DNA of 34,943 bases from Candidatus Zixiibacteriota bacterium (GCA_026397505.1 JAPLUR010000094.1:1-34943), one strand, 5' to 3'. Numbered from the stretch's first letter, positions 1-8,372 are shown. Numbers and translations: made by a program. The notes: generated by a model from the letters alone, not told the origin.

Positions 1-120
1 ATCAACGACTATATCAGAGACTATAACCGGAAACCGACCGTCTTTCGCTGGACCAAAAACGCAAATATGATCCTCCGAAAAATCGATCGCTGTAAAGAAG
101 CGTTAGGGACACCACACTAG
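1..120 (+). CDS. IS630-family transposase, C-terminal end (cut by window edge)
   Basis: The first 39 codons are open from the window edge to a TAG at 118-120. The peptide contains DYNRKPTVFRWTKNA, which matches the conserved C-terminal block of IS630-type DDE transposases (usually FxxxYNxxPxPFxWTK), followed by the usual short helical tail. Only this tail is in the window, so the catalytic DDE residues cannot be judged and the element may be intact upstream. Its stop lies only about 17 bases before the first ATG of the following CHAT fragment. That leaves room for little more than the terminal inverted repeat, and implies the element landed inside or next to the CHAT gene. Confidence 0.75.
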   Translation: MNDYIRDYNRKPTVFRWTKNANMILRKIDRCKEALGTPH

Positions 121-137
121 CAGAATCGTTTCGGTAT

Positions 138-1613
138 ATGAAGTTTCAAATATCTAAGTTTATTATCAAGGGCCCTGGTGATGACACTACTGGGACCTAT
201 AAGAAGAAACTCGACTCCTTACTTCAAGCTGCCAATAATCTTGAGGGCGAGTTATCGCGCCGCAGTTTGAGTTTTCGGAGAAGGCAAGAGATTAATAATA
301 TCTCGGTGGTGAAGATTGACTCTTTATTGCCGGCCAATACGGCGTTTATCGAATTTCTTAAATGGGATTATCGTCAAATAAAGTCAGATTCCGTTATTCC
401 GAAATACTTGGCGCTAATTATAAACAAGGGGAGAAATACAGAGATCGTGCAGCTTGGCGACGCCTCGGATATAGATCCATTGGTTTATCATTACTTGGAG
501 CATATGCGCGGAGTAGCCTCGTCAGGCCGACAGCCGAATAACTCAGATTTGGCAGCATATAAACCGATTGGTCAGGAAATTTATGAGAAGATCTGGAAAC
601 CGCTGGAAAACAATCTTGAAAAAGAGCAAACTGTATTTGTTGGGCTCGACGGCTCACTAAATCTTGTATCGCTGGCCGGATTGATTGACGAGAAAGGGAC
701 ATATCTGGCGGAGAAATATACGCTTCATCATCTTTCTTCGGCCAGGGACTTGATCAGGCTGCAGGATATACCGAATCCATCAGCGGGGCTATTTGCTTTG
801 GGAGATCCTGATTATGACGCGACGCCTTTGAGTCGCAAATTTCCGGACGAACTCGCGAAAGATTCGAATGGTATTAATAACGTCTCGGCATTTGCAACGC
901 GCAATGTTCGCTCCGGATGCGGAGACTTAAGAGATCTCCAGGTGCAACCATTGCCGGGGACAAGACGCGAGATTAATCGAATTATGGCCGAGTGGCGGGC
1001 TGCTTCAGATGAACCAACATCTGTGTTTCTTGGTTCTCAAGCCAGCGAGGACAATTTCAAGGCTCAGGCGCCGGGGAAACGTGTGGTGCATCTTGCCACA
1101 CATGGGTATTTTCTTGAGGGTCGATGCCAGCCTTCAGCGCCGTCCGTTAGGCTCGACGAAGAAGAAGCCTGGATTGGCGAGAATCCGCTTCTTCAGTCCG
1201 GCCTGCTTTTGGCAGGCGCGAATTTGCATGGCGCCGGAGCCGATAGTCTGGACATTGATGATGGCGTTCTTTCCGCCTATGAAGTATCGGCGATGAATCT
1301 GGAAGGAACGCAGTTGATAGTCTTGTCAGCCTGCGAGACCGGCTTGGGCGAAGTCAAATCAGGTGAAGGTGTCTACGGGTTAAGGCGGGCGTTTCAAATG
1401 GCCGGAGCGAGGACGGTTATTAGTGCGCTCTGGCAGGTGGATGACCAAACCACGGCCGACATAATGAGTCGGCTATATATCAAGTCAGATAAATCAATTC
1501 CAGAACGGATTAGGGAGTTGCAGTTACAGCAAATCAAGAAGCTTCGAGCTGGCGGATTCTCGGATCATCCATATTCCTGGGCTGCTTTTATCGCGCAAGG
1601 GGATTGGCGATGA
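138..1613 (+). pseudogene. CHAT-domain protease, C-terminal half of a TPR-CHAT protein
   Basis: This 491-residue reading frame ends in a complete CHAT (caspase-HetF-associated with TPRs) domain, a clan CD cysteine protease fold. The catalytic histidine is His322 in VVHLATHGYF and the nucleophile is Cys399 in LSACETGLG. The typical GVYGLRRAFQMAGA and ALWQVDD segments follow. Residues 5 to about 60 match the linker that in this family joins the TPR array to the CHAT domain (KGPGDD, YKKKLDSL, LEGELSRRS, LLPANTAFIEFLKW), but the TPR repeats that normally precede it are absent. An IS630 transposase end lies immediately upstream, so I infer a 5' truncation by insertion. The ATG at 138 has no clear ribosome-binding site and may be fortuitous. 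TPR-CHAT proteins are proposed regulated proteases, in some cases part of immune or cell-death pathways. Without its TPR sensor this copy may be inactive or unregulated. Confidence 0.8.
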
Positions 1614-1635
1614 TCGAGTTTCATCCCTCTATCTA

Positions 1636-1668
1636 AAAAGGGGACGGTCGAAATGCCTGTCCCCTTTT
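1636..1668 (+). terminator. Rho-independent terminator after the CHAT gene
   Basis: A 10-bp perfect stem (AAAAGGGGAC with GTCCCCTTTT) closes a 13-base loop and is followed by CTTT, 22 bases after the CHAT stop. The A-rich left arm means it could also act on the opposite strand. Confidence 0.75.
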
Positions 1669-1977
1669 CTTTATCGGATTTCCATTTCTACAATAGCGAG
1701 TTTATGAAATTGGACACTGCAAGATTGGAGTATATAAGGCAAAGATGATAAATGCGGTCTAGAAATTAGCGCACAATGTCTATGATGATCATCTTCGAAT
1801 CTATGGCTCTTTGTCCGTCAGCCGCGCATTGCGGAGCTCTGGTTCCCTTGTAACCGAGTGACGGAACATCATGACATAGCCAGGCCGCGGGAGAAAGATG
1901 TTCCAATTCTGTCACAGGGGCCTAGAAAATATTTATTGGCCGCCGTAACTGATTGTGAATCATTGACTTAAATTCAA
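1669..1977. other. Intergenic stretch, nothing recognisable
   Basis: About 310 bases between the CHAT terminator and the tRNA. I see no credible reading frame, no RNA gene and no strong palindrome. Confidence 0.5.
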
Positions 1978-2051
1978 TAGCGGTGCAGGGACTCGAACCC
2001 CGGACACGTGGATTATGATTCCACTGCTCTAACCAACTGAGCTACACCGCC
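1978..2051 (-). tRNA. tRNA with CAT anticodon (elongator Met or Ile2)
   Basis: On the minus strand the 74 bases fold as a full cloverleaf. The acceptor is GGCGGTG with CACCGCT (the first pair is G-U), the D stem is GCTC/GAGC, and the anticodon stem is GTGGA/TCCAC with loop ATCATAA. The variable loop is GTGTC and the T arm is CGGGG-TTCGAGT-CCCTG, with discriminator A. The anticodon is CAT. The anticodon stem lacks the three G-C pairs of initiator tRNA, so this is an elongator Met or a lysidine-modified Ile2. CCA is not encoded. Confidence 0.93.
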
Positions 2052-2071
2052 ATTCTTCAGCGAGGATTCCT

Positions 2072-2099
2072 AATCTATCAAAATATCAACATTTGTCAA
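2072..2099 (-). promoter_or_regulatory. Promoter of the tRNA gene
   Basis: Reading the minus strand, a consensus -35 TTGACA (2099-2094) is followed after 16 bases by TAGATT (2077-2072), about 20 bases before the mature tRNA 5' end. Confidence 0.7.
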
Positions 2100-2124
2100 G
2101 GAATTTGCCTTGTCGCAGATGAAT

Positions 2125-2907
2125 CTATTGGGACAGACAGTTCTTAATCGCCTGCTCTATCTGGGTCAGGTCGACACAGGTGTTCTTGCAGGGCCCTTCC
2201 GGCCGCTGATTCGGAAAACCGATCACCGGTATATAAGGATTGATTTCCCGGAATCCCGATATCAAGTCTCTTTCGCAGGCGATTGCAATAATAATCCGCG
2301 GGTGAACCTCTTTGATTTTGAGACGCGCCTCGGTGCCACCGCCGACAGTTGCCATCTGGAACCGGTAACGGTCGCGCAACTCCCGCAGCCGGGAATTGTT
2401 CTCTTTAGTCAGACAGCGCGGCATCAGCAGCAAAAGCTTTTCCGGGTCGGTCAGTGTCGGCCGCGTGCCAATAATCATATTATGAATCTTGAGGAAAGAA
2501 TTGGCCAGACGGTCCCTAGAAACTCCGAGAATCCTCCCTACCGTCATAACAATTGAGAGCAGGCGATTAACCAGCGGCGGGATGACAATTAACCTGGTAA
2601 ACGGCCACCGAAGCACCGCCGAGAGAACAAAAAGAATCAGCCAGAGAATCAAGATTCCACAGAAAACCAGAAAGAGAACAGAAAAAAGACTCGGCAGAAA
2701 TGTCCCGATAGCCGCCAGGCGTGGATATATGAGCCATAGGAATAATCCCCCCACCAGTATCAACGCCAGCGTGGAAAGGACGGCCAGCCCCAAGAATGTC
2801 CGATATTCGGCTTCCGATGATTCCGTGCGGCTCTGGCTATCCCAATCCAACCATTCCTCGCCAAGTCTGCGATCAACGGTTTTTTTATTTTCAGGCTGAT
2901 TTTCCAT
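2125..2907 (-). CDS. DUF116 family membrane protein
   Basis: The product has 260 residues when started at the ATG at 2907; the frame runs 12 codons further to a TTG, but the ATG gives a normal start. After a charged N-terminus there are two hydrophobic helices (about residues 36-65 and 75-100), then a cytoplasmic domain with the DUF116 signature: LLLMPRCLT, VGGGTEAR, IIAIACERDL, NQRPEGPCKNTC. The conserved cysteines in PRCL, ACERD and GPCKNTC suggest a metal or Fe-S site, but no activity is established for DUF116. It is monocistronic, faces the tRNA promoter and has no obvious terminator before it. DUF116 proteins are widespread in anaerobes and FCB bacteria. Identification as DUF116 is firm; function is unknown. 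Confidence 0.85.
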   Translation of the reverse strand: MENQPENKKTVDRRLGEEWLDWDSQSRTESSEAEYRTFLGLAVLSTLALILVGGLFLWLIYPRLAAIGTFLPSLFSVLFLVFCGILILWLILFVLSAVLRWPFTRLIVIPPLVNRLLSIVMTVGRILGVSRDRLANSFLKIHNMIIGTRPTLTDPEKLLLLMPRCLTKENNSRLRELRDRYRFQMATVGGGTEARLKIKEVHPRIIIAIACERDLISGFREINPYIPVIGFPNQRPEGPCKNTCVDLTQIEQAIKNCLSQ

Positions 2908-3447
2908 TATTGACAATATATACGGCAGAAAGACGCCGGTCAACTAGAGCGAACATTTAATGGATCGGCCCCCGGCTTGGAGACTGATAAAGAGACTATC
3001 CGAACTCTGATTATTAACCGATACAGTGAGGCGGTGAAGAGAAAGACTTGGGCAAATCAAAAGGAGCTCCTTCCTCACTTAAGGAGCTCCTTCATCCCCA
3101 CCTCTTAAATACCCTTCACCGCCATACTATATTTAAGAGTAACTAACCTCGATAAGAATATAATCAATTGATATGCCGAACAGCCCCACCCAAGTTCTTA
3201 TTGTTGTAAGCGACATCATAACAATAACTTACGAAAAGACATATTTCTTTCAAGACAACTTATCGAATATCCGGCGACGCATAATATGCGCTTGATTCTG
3301 ATGCTTGATGCCATCTGATTTTTGAGCCTATTGTTATTTAATGAGTTATCTTTTGCAGGACCTGCGTCATTATTGCCCTTGATGACAAACTCTGCGCCGG
3401 AAACACGTCGGAAGAGTCCTATAATCCTTGCCGCTACGGTCTATTAA
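2908..3447. other. Intergenic region with nested palindromes
   Basis: About 540 bases between two minus-strand genes. The only clear structure is the nested inverted repeat at 3030-3123, listed separately. From 3124 to 3447 I see no coding potential, RNA gene or further repeat. Confidence 0.5.
3030..3123. repeat. Nested inverted repeat with doubled AAGGAGCTCCTT palindrome
   Basis: Outer arms GGCGGTGAAG (3030-3039) and CTTCACCGCC (3114-3123) are perfect complements. Inside them the 12-base self-complementary word AAGGAGCTCCTT occurs twice, at 3061-3072 and 3081-3092, separated by CCTCACTT. The whole can form a long stem carrying one or two inner hairpins. There is no T tract, so it is not a simple terminator. 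Confidence 0.7.
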
Positions 3448-3448
3448 G

Positions 3449-3482
3449 TAAAAAAACCCGCTCCGAATTGAAGCGGGTTCAA
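3449..3482 (-). terminator. Terminator of the lipoprotein gene
   Basis: On the minus strand, AACCCGCT (3479-3472) and AGCGGGTT (3462-3455) form an 8-bp stem with a 9-base loop, followed by a T run. It starts about 20 bases after the stop of the gene at 3502-4038. Confidence 0.85.
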
Positions 3483-3501
3483 TAAATTCCAGCCAATACT
3501 C

Positions 3502-4038
3502 TTAACTGCTGGCCGTTATCGTCACAATGACCGTAGCCGAATCGATTGTGATATCAAAAGGAAGCGTTGTAGTAAGAGCATAAACCTTGAACTTGCCGCC
3601 CTCAACCAGCTTTCTCATGGAAGGAAGATTCTTAATATATATCAGAGAAGTCGGCCAATCAACGTAGGTCTTCCCGGCCGGAAGTATCAGACCGGAAAAA
3701 ATCGGTATAGCATTGTCTCGAACACCGGCCGTATCCGTATAAATCGTATCCAGTGCAGAGGCAAAAAGCTCCCCGGTAACCGGCGATGAGCCGTTATTGG
3801 TCACCCAGAGCTGGAAACCGACATTGTCAACATACTTGATATCGTCTTTATGATCTTTCCAGACCTGTTCCTTGGATAAATCCGCTTCAAAATACTGGAA
3901 TTGATTGCCAGGGTTGACCTCCGTTCTGTTAATCTTCAGGTCGATGACAAACGTCCCTGTCAGAAGCAAACATCCGCTGATTGCAAAAATCGCAAGAAGG
4001 GCGGAGAGAAGAACATATAATTTCATTTTTCTAATCAT
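3502..4038 (-). CDS. Lipoprotein of unknown function
   Basis: A 178-residue protein. Residues 1-22 form a lipoprotein signal peptide (charged MIRKMK, hydrophobic core, lipobox AISGC), so Cys23 would be lipidated. The mature part is beta-rich with no motif I recognise; a conserved-looking VGFQLWVTNNG segment and alternating hydrophobic strands at the end suggest an immunoglobulin-like or similar sandwich. GGAGGTGGAGG just upstream supports the ATG at 4038. It begins 14 bases after the stop of the beta-barrel gene at 4053 and shares its transcript, so the two may act together in the cell envelope. A terminator follows directly. Confidence 0.75.
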   Translation of the reverse strand: MIRKMKLYVLLSALLAIFAISGCLLLTGTFVIDLKINRTEVNPGNQFQYFEADLSKEQVWKDHKDDIKYVDNVGFQLWVTNNGSSPVTGELFASALDTIYTDTAGVRDNAIPIFSGLILPAGKTYVDWPTSLIYIKNLPSMRKLVEGGKFKVYALTTTLPFDITIDSATVIVTITASS

Positions 4039-4052
4039 GATCCTCCACCTCC

Positions 4053-4586
4053 CTAAAATCCAAAGTAATAGTTAAGGCCGCCGGTAACAGCAGCCGATTT
4101 CTTGGACCCACCCCCGTCAGTGGTGACAATATTCAGCTTGCCTCGGAAATCGAGCCCAAAACTGGGGGCCAGACCGATTTCAAAACCGAGCCCGGTCGTC
4201 CATCCCATCTTGCTGATATCATCATCATTATCACGTTTGATTTTATAAATCCCGCCACCCAGGATCCCATACATTCTGAAGCCGATCGCGCCCAATCCGG
4301 CGCTTCCCAATATGGCATCGACTCCATACGAGGTAACTTTGGACCCTTTGCGGACACCAAAGCTGTACTCGGCGTCGCCGAACTTGGCGAAATTGATGTT
4401 CGGCTCCAGCGCGATTCCAGGCAGAAGGCTCAATTTTGCCTTCAGGCCATATACTGTGCCGGAGCTTTGATCCTCCTGAATGATCGGGATATTGACGCCG
4501 CCATAGCCGCCGACTCCGAAATGAGCCGCCCCGACCGATGCGGAAATCGCCATCATCAAGAGGAGTAAAAGGATTCGCTTGCGCAT
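4053..4586 (-). CDS. Outer-membrane beta-barrel protein
   Basis: The product has 177 residues when started at the ATG at 4586, which has GGAGG seven bases upstream; a longer frame exists but lacks a ribosome-binding site. Residues 1-21 form a Sec signal peptide ending near SVGA-AHF. The rest alternates polar and hydrophobic residues with many glycines (GVGGYGGVNIP, YGILGGGIYKI, TGLGFEIGL). It ends YYFGF, with the terminal Phe typical of BAM-assembled barrels. Length and pattern fit a small OmpA/OmpX-like eight-strand barrel. It is first in a two-gene operon with a lipoprotein. The specific function is not visible. Confidence 0.8.
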   Translation of the reverse strand: MRKRILLLLLMMAISASVGAAHFGVGGYGGVNIPIIQEDQSSGTVYGLKAKLSLLPGIALEPNINFAKFGDAEYSFGVRKGSKVTSYGVDAILGSAGLGAIGFRMYGILGGGIYKIKRDNDDDISKMGWTTGLGFEIGLAPSFGLDFRGKLNIVTTDGGGSKKSAAVTGGLNYYFGF

Positions 4587-4874
4587 TGAACCTCCGTCGC
4601 TGCGTTCTTTTAATTGGTTAATTATAATAAACTTACGCAACCTGATTGATAATTGTCAAGGATTTTAGCAGAATCCCGTTAATTTTTATTTCCGCCGGCA
4701 GTATATCGTCACTGCGTCCGGCCCAAGTCCCCCTTTCGATAAAACTCGGTTTATTATAAAGTAACCTCAAGTATAGTATACCGTTATTTGTTTTAATATC
4801 GACTCCATCAATCCAATATCTTTTCCCGACCCCAATAATTTTGAAAAAAAATCGTTTTCTCCTATAATTTTTTC

Positions 4875-4902
4875 TTGACAGGCCGAAAATTTAAATTAGA
4901 AT
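4875..4902 (+). promoter_or_regulatory. Promoter of the polyamine operon
   Basis: TTGACA at 4875-4880 and TAGAAT at 4897-4902 are separated by 16 bases in an AT-rich context. Transcription would start near 4909, about 35 bases before the regulator gene. The regulator may bind here itself; I see no clear operator palindrome. Confidence 0.7.
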
Positions 4903-4944
4903 AGGGAAGCTTTATTAAACTTTTGTTTGTTTTTTGCTAAACTG

Positions 4945-5487
4945 ATGAGACTGGAAATAGGAGAAAAAATCAAGGCCCTGAGACTGGCTTCAGAACTGAC
5001 CCAGTCGGAACTGGCGGCTCGGGCGCGTCTCACCAAGGGATTTATCTCTCAGGTGGAACGCGACCAGACCTCTATTTCGCTCGATTCGCTGCTGGATATC
5101 CTGGAGGCGCTGGGTGTATCGATCACCGAGTTTTTCGGAAATGTAGGGCAGTCACGGGTTGTTTTTTCCCCTAAGGAACGGCTGCAATTGGAGGAAAAGG
5201 GAATTCAGAAGTTTGAAATGCTGATTCCGGGCAGTACCAACAATCTGATGGATCCGATCATGGTCGGGATGGCGCCGGGTGAGGAACTTCCACCCGAGGG
5301 GCCCCACGCCGGAGAGGAATTTGGTTATGTCCTTTCAGGTGTCCTGACTCTGATTATCGGAAAAAGGGTTTTTAAGCTGCCGCCCCGACATTGCTTCTAT
5401 TTTGAAGCTGACCAGAATCATCAATATGTCAACCGAGGCAAGGTGGGCACCAATTTTCTATGGATAACAGCGCCGCCTCAAATGTAA
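4945..5487 (+). CDS. XRE-family HTH regulator with C-terminal cupin domain
   Basis: A 180-residue regulator. Residues about 5-60 are an XRE/Cro helix-turn-helix (IKALRLASELTQSELAARAR, then TKGFISQVERDQTSISLDSL). Residues about 105-178 are a cupin_2 beta barrel (GEEFGYVLSGVLTLIIG, with later His residues in FEADQNHQY). HTH-cupin proteins of this kind (PuuR-like) sense small molecules and often control polyamine genes. It lies 36 bases upstream of speD and leads the polyamine operon, so a role as polyamine-responsive autoregulator is a good inference. The ATG at 4945 is preferred over an upstream TTG at 4927 because it begins the conserved domain. Neither start has a strong ribosome-binding site. 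Confidence 0.85.
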   Translation: MRLEIGEKIKALRLASELTQSELAARARLTKGFISQVERDQTSISLDSLLDILEALGVSITEFFGNVGQSRVVFSPKERLQLEEKGIQKFEMLIPGSTNNLMDPIMVGMAPGEELPPEGPHAGEEFGYVLSGVLTLIIGKRVFKLPPRHCFYFEADQNHQYVNRGKVGTNFLWITAPPQM

Positions 5488-5523
5488 CCTGCGAAACCCC
5501 TACCTTAGAAGGAGGGATATAGG

Positions 5524-5943
5524 ATGAAAATACTTGGTCGTCACCTTCTGGCCGAACTTGCCGAGTGCGAATCGGATGCGCTCAACAACCGGCCGGAGCT
5601 GGAAAGAATCATGTTGGAGGCGGCTCGTCGTTCCGGCGCGACCGTGGTTGATTCAGTATTTCATCATTATAATCCTCAGGGCTTATCCGGCATTGTCGTG
5701 ATAGCCGAATCACATATTTCTATCCACACCTGGCCCGAATATGGTTATGCCGCGGTCGATTGCTTCACCTGCGGCTCCAGTGTTGACCCATGGAAAGCGC
5801 TGGAATATCTGAAAGAGGCCCTCGGCTGCAGAGCGCCGCAAATTCGCGACTTTTCACGCGGTATCCCCTCTGCCTCCGATGAAATCATCGCCCATAAAGC
5901 CAACGCGGTTCTCCCCGCCATGGATAACCAGTTAACCCATTAG
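5524..5943 (+). CDS. speD: S-adenosylmethionine decarboxylase proenzyme
   Basis: SpeD is a pyruvoyl enzyme that decarboxylates S-adenosylmethionine to supply the aminopropyl donor for spermidine. The 139-residue length is that of the short bacterial class (SpeH type). Self-cleavage would occur between Glu62 and Ser63 in [10 protein letters not shown], with Ser63 becoming the pyruvoyl group. His68 and Cys83 (DCFTCG) are the processing and proton-donor residues, at the same numbers as in the Thermotoga maritima enzyme. AAGGAGGG upstream of the ATG is a strong ribosome-binding site. It is the second gene of the operon; the decarboxylase gene begins 20 bases after its stop. Confidence 0.97.
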   Translation: MKILGRHLLAELAECESDALNNRPELERIMLEAARRSGATVVDSVFHHYNPQGLSGIVVIAESHISIHTWPEYGYAAVDCFTCGSSVDPWKALEYLKEALGCRAPQIRDFSRGIPSASDEIIAHKANAVLPAMDNQLTH

Positions 5944-5963
5944 CGTCAAGGGGGAATGGAAAA

Positions 5964-7127
5964 ATGATTAAGGCAATCGATGTCCGAAACCCCAATCAGA
6001 AATCGCGTCTTCAGGATTCCGATTTCAACCGCGTGACCGAACTCATGGGAGAACGGAGGCTGAGAACTCCTTTCCTGATTCTCTATCGTTCGGAAATCAG
6101 AGATAACCTGGCCCGACTGGCCGCCGCCCTTCCCGGCGTTGACATTCATTATGCGGCCAAGTCAAACAACCACCCCGCCATTCTTGAGGAAGTGGCCGAT
6201 GCGGGACATAAATTCGACATCTCCTCCTATCAGGAGATGCTGCAGGCAATCAAGGCCGGCGGCCATGTGGATGAAATGATCCATTCCAATCCGATCAAAT
6301 CGCCCTATGAAATCGCCGATGCCGTTCAGGCCGGGATTTCCCTTTTTGTCGTCGATAACCCCGATGAGATCGACAAGTTTATCCCTTACCGCGGCAAAGT
6401 CCGCCTGCTGGTTCGTTTCAAAGTCGAAAACAGCGATGCGGTCGTCAACCTCTCCACCAAATTCGGCTGCACCACAGCCGAGGTCCCCGAATTGGCCGAA
6501 AAGATCCGGGAGCAGGGGCTGGAATACCACGGACTGGCCTTCCATGTCGGGAGTCAGTGTCTCAGCAATGACATCTACCTGAAGGCGATTGATATCTCCG
6601 CCGGGTTGATTGAAGAACTCAGCGCCCGCGGCTTCAGAACCCGACTGCTCGATATCGGCGGCGGTTTCCCCGTTCCCTATACCGGCGAAGTTCCCGGGAT
6701 TGAGGAATTCTGCAAACCGATCCGGGAAAGGCTCGCCGAGAAGATCGATTCCGCAGTCAATTTGATTTGCGAGCCGGGACGGTATATCTCGGCGACGGCG
6801 GTGACACTGGTGGCTGCTATTATCGGCAAGTCCCTTCGCTCCGGGAAAAGATGGTATTTCCTCGATGACGGCGTTTACGGCTCGTTCTCCGGACGCCTCT
6901 ACGACCACTGTACCTATCAGATTATGACCAACCGCAACACCACCTGGAAACGTTCCGTGCTGGCCGGCCCGACCTGCGACTCATTTGATGTTATCTACCG
7001 TGATATCGTCCTTCCGCCCCTCAGTGTCGGCGACCTGCTGATGTTCCCGGCCATGGGCGCTTACACTTCGGTCTCGGCGTCATCTTTCAACTGTCTCAGA
7101 AAGGCGGAATACATTGTCATCGACTAG
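5964..7127 (+). CDS. Fold-III PLP decarboxylase, probably ornithine decarboxylase
   Basis: A 387-residue alanine-racemase-fold (group IV) decarboxylase. Lys66 in HYAAKSN binds PLP. FHVGSQC, LLDIGGGFP and CEPGRY form the barrel and phosphate site. AGPTCDSFD near the C-terminus supplies the catalytic Cys338 and the substrate-binding Asp339 across the dimer interface, as in eukaryotic-type ornithine decarboxylase. Flanking by speD and speE makes putrescine the logical product. Lysine or carboxynorspermidine decarboxylase are alternatives that sequence alone cannot exclude. AGGGGG sits 9 bases before the ATG. The 3' end overlaps the proposed TTG start of speE by 14 bases, implying translational coupling. 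Confidence 0.88.
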   Translation: MIKAIDVRNPNQKSRLQDSDFNRVTELMGERRLRTPFLILYRSEIRDNLARLAAALPGVDIHYAAKSNNHPAILEEVADAGHKFDISSYQEMLQAIKAGGHVDEMIHSNPIKSPYEIADAVQAGISLFVVDNPDEIDKFIPYRGKVRLLVRFKVENSDAVVNLSTKFGCTTAEVPELAEKIREQGLEYHGLAFHVGSQCLSNDIYLKAIDISAGLIEELSARGFRTRLLDIGGGFPVPYTGEVPGIEEFCKPIRERLAEKIDSAVNLICEPGRYISATAVTLVAAIIGKSLRSGKRWYFLDDGVYGSFSGRLYDHCTYQIMTNRNTTWKRSVLAGPTCDSFDVIYRDIVLPPLSVGDLLMFPAMGAYTSVSASSFNCLRKAEYIVID

Positions 7128-8025
7128 GAAAAGCAACGCCGGTTCGGACAAATATATTGTCGAATCCTCGATGTCCGACCTCTGGGACATGTGGCTGACC
7201 GAACTGCACCAGGGAAAAAGCGGCCTGACCATCAAAATCAAGGCTCTGCTCGAATCGACCCAGTCGAAATTTCAACGAATCGATATTCTCGATACCGAGG
7301 ATTTCGGCAAGATGCTGGTTTTGTACGGCTCGATGATGGTGGCCGATAATGACCTCTTCTCTTACAACGAGATGATCACCCATGTGCCGCTCTTTGTGCA
7401 TCCCAAACCGAACAAGGTGCTGATTATCGGCGGCGGTGATTGCGGGGCGCTGACCAACGTGATGAAACATCCCGAGGTCAAATCGTGCACCATGTGCGAA
7501 ATCGACAAAATGGTGGTCGAGGTCTGCAAGCGGCATTTCCCGAAAATGACCGCCGGCACCAGAGATAAGCGGACGAAACTGGTGTTCCAGGATGGCAAGA
7601 AATTTATTGCCGATACCAAACAGAAATTCGACATCATTCTCCTCGACCTGTCCGACCCGATCGGCCCGGCGGCCGACCTGTTTCAGAAGAAATTCCACCA
7701 GAAGGTGCATGACACGCTTGGTCCTGATGGTATCATGGTGGCGCAGTCGGAATCGCCGGTTTTCAATCCAGAGACGGTGAAGCAGATGTATAAGAATCTG
7801 CGGCAGATTTTCCCGATTGTGAGAATGTACACGGCGCATGTGCCGATTTACCCCTCGTCTTACTGGTCGTTTGCTTTTTGTTCCAAGAAATATCATCCGA
7901 TTGATGATTTCGATTATGGCCGTTACAAAAACCTGAAACTGCAGAACAATTATTACAATGTGGATATTCATCTTGGTGCGTTCTGCCTTCCCGAGTATGT
8001 GAAGAAGTTGATTGGAGACAAGTAA
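7114..8025 (+). CDS. speE: Spermidine synthase
   Basis: An aminopropyltransferase that joins decarboxylated SAM to putrescine. The Rossmann motif is VLIIGGGDCG (family usual GGGDGG; here one Gly is Cys), followed by KHPEVKSCTMCEID. The catalytic Asp lies in LLDLSDPIGPA, and MLVLYGSMM and NEMITHVP are the usual substrate-pocket segments. The 303-residue form starts at a TTG at 7114 that overlaps the decarboxylase gene and has AGGCGG upstream. An ATG at 7171 would give 284 residues beginning MSDLWDMWLTE, close to where the family usually begins. Either start is possible. It is the last gene of the operon and a strong terminator follows 40 bases downstream. Confidence 0.93.
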   Translation: MSSTRKSNAGSDKYIVESSMSDLWDMWLTELHQGKSGLTIKIKALLESTQSKFQRIDILDTEDFGKMLVLYGSMMVADNDLFSYNEMITHVPLFVHPKPNKVLIIGGGDCGALTNVMKHPEVKSCTMCEIDKMVVEVCKRHFPKMTAGTRDKRTKLVFQDGKKFIADTKQKFDIILLDLSDPIGPAADLFQKKFHQKVHDTLGPDGIMVAQSESPVFNPETVKQMYKNLRQIFPIVRMYTAHVPIYPSSYWSFAFCSKKYHPIDDFDYGRYKNLKLQNNYYNVDIHLGAFCLPEYVKKLIGDK

Positions 8026-8064
8026 GGGGCAGGAAGATTTTTGACATCCTTGATTTTGCCATAG

Positions 8065-8095
8065 AAGGGCGGTCTTGTGACCGCCCTTATTATTT
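8065..8095 (+). terminator. Terminator of the polyamine operon
   Basis: A perfect 10-bp stem (AAGGGCGGTC and GACCGCCCTT) with loop TTGT, followed by ATTATTT, 40 bases after the speE stop. Confidence 0.9.
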
Positions 8096-8347
8096 GCCTG
8101 GACATAATTTATCTCTATGTAATCGGCTTGAAAGGGCACGAGCGCCCGCCGTGGCGGGCAGCGAGCCTACACCGCCTATTCCGGCGGGTCTGATGACCGG
8201 CGCGGCACGGTAAATGGGCTGCGGTGGGGTACCCGGCACCCGGGCAAAATGGGTTCGTCGCTTAAATTCTTGTTCTACCAAAAAACATAATCACTTTCTT
8301 TTTATTTGTTGCCGGAGAATGGATTGGGCAGGCGGGAGAGGGTCGGC

Positions 8348-8372
8348 AAATTGGGTTTGTTTCTTCGTTTTT
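8348..8372. repeat. Degenerate AATTGGGTTTG repeat, copy 1 of 4
   Basis: AAATTGGGTTTG followed by TTTCTTCGTTTT. Related copies lie at 9045-9075, 9149-9171 and 9325-9350. Read on the minus strand the copies give KNEETNP, KQTQF, RNEKTNP and KNEETNS, so the word repeats as a short peptide-like motif although no intact gene is present. Confidence 0.55.

Noticed and set aside
5956-5967. Mini open frame ATG-GAA-AAA-TGA overlapping the decarboxylase start, reminiscent of polyamine-responsive upstream frames
   Set aside because: The ribosome-binding site lies almost on top of its ATG and is correctly spaced for the decarboxylase ATG, so it is unlikely to be translated.
7117-8139. 340-codon open frame on the minus strand opposite speE
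   Set aside because: It is antisense to an intact spermidine synthase, has no motif and no ribosome-binding site, and reflects codon bias of the real gene.
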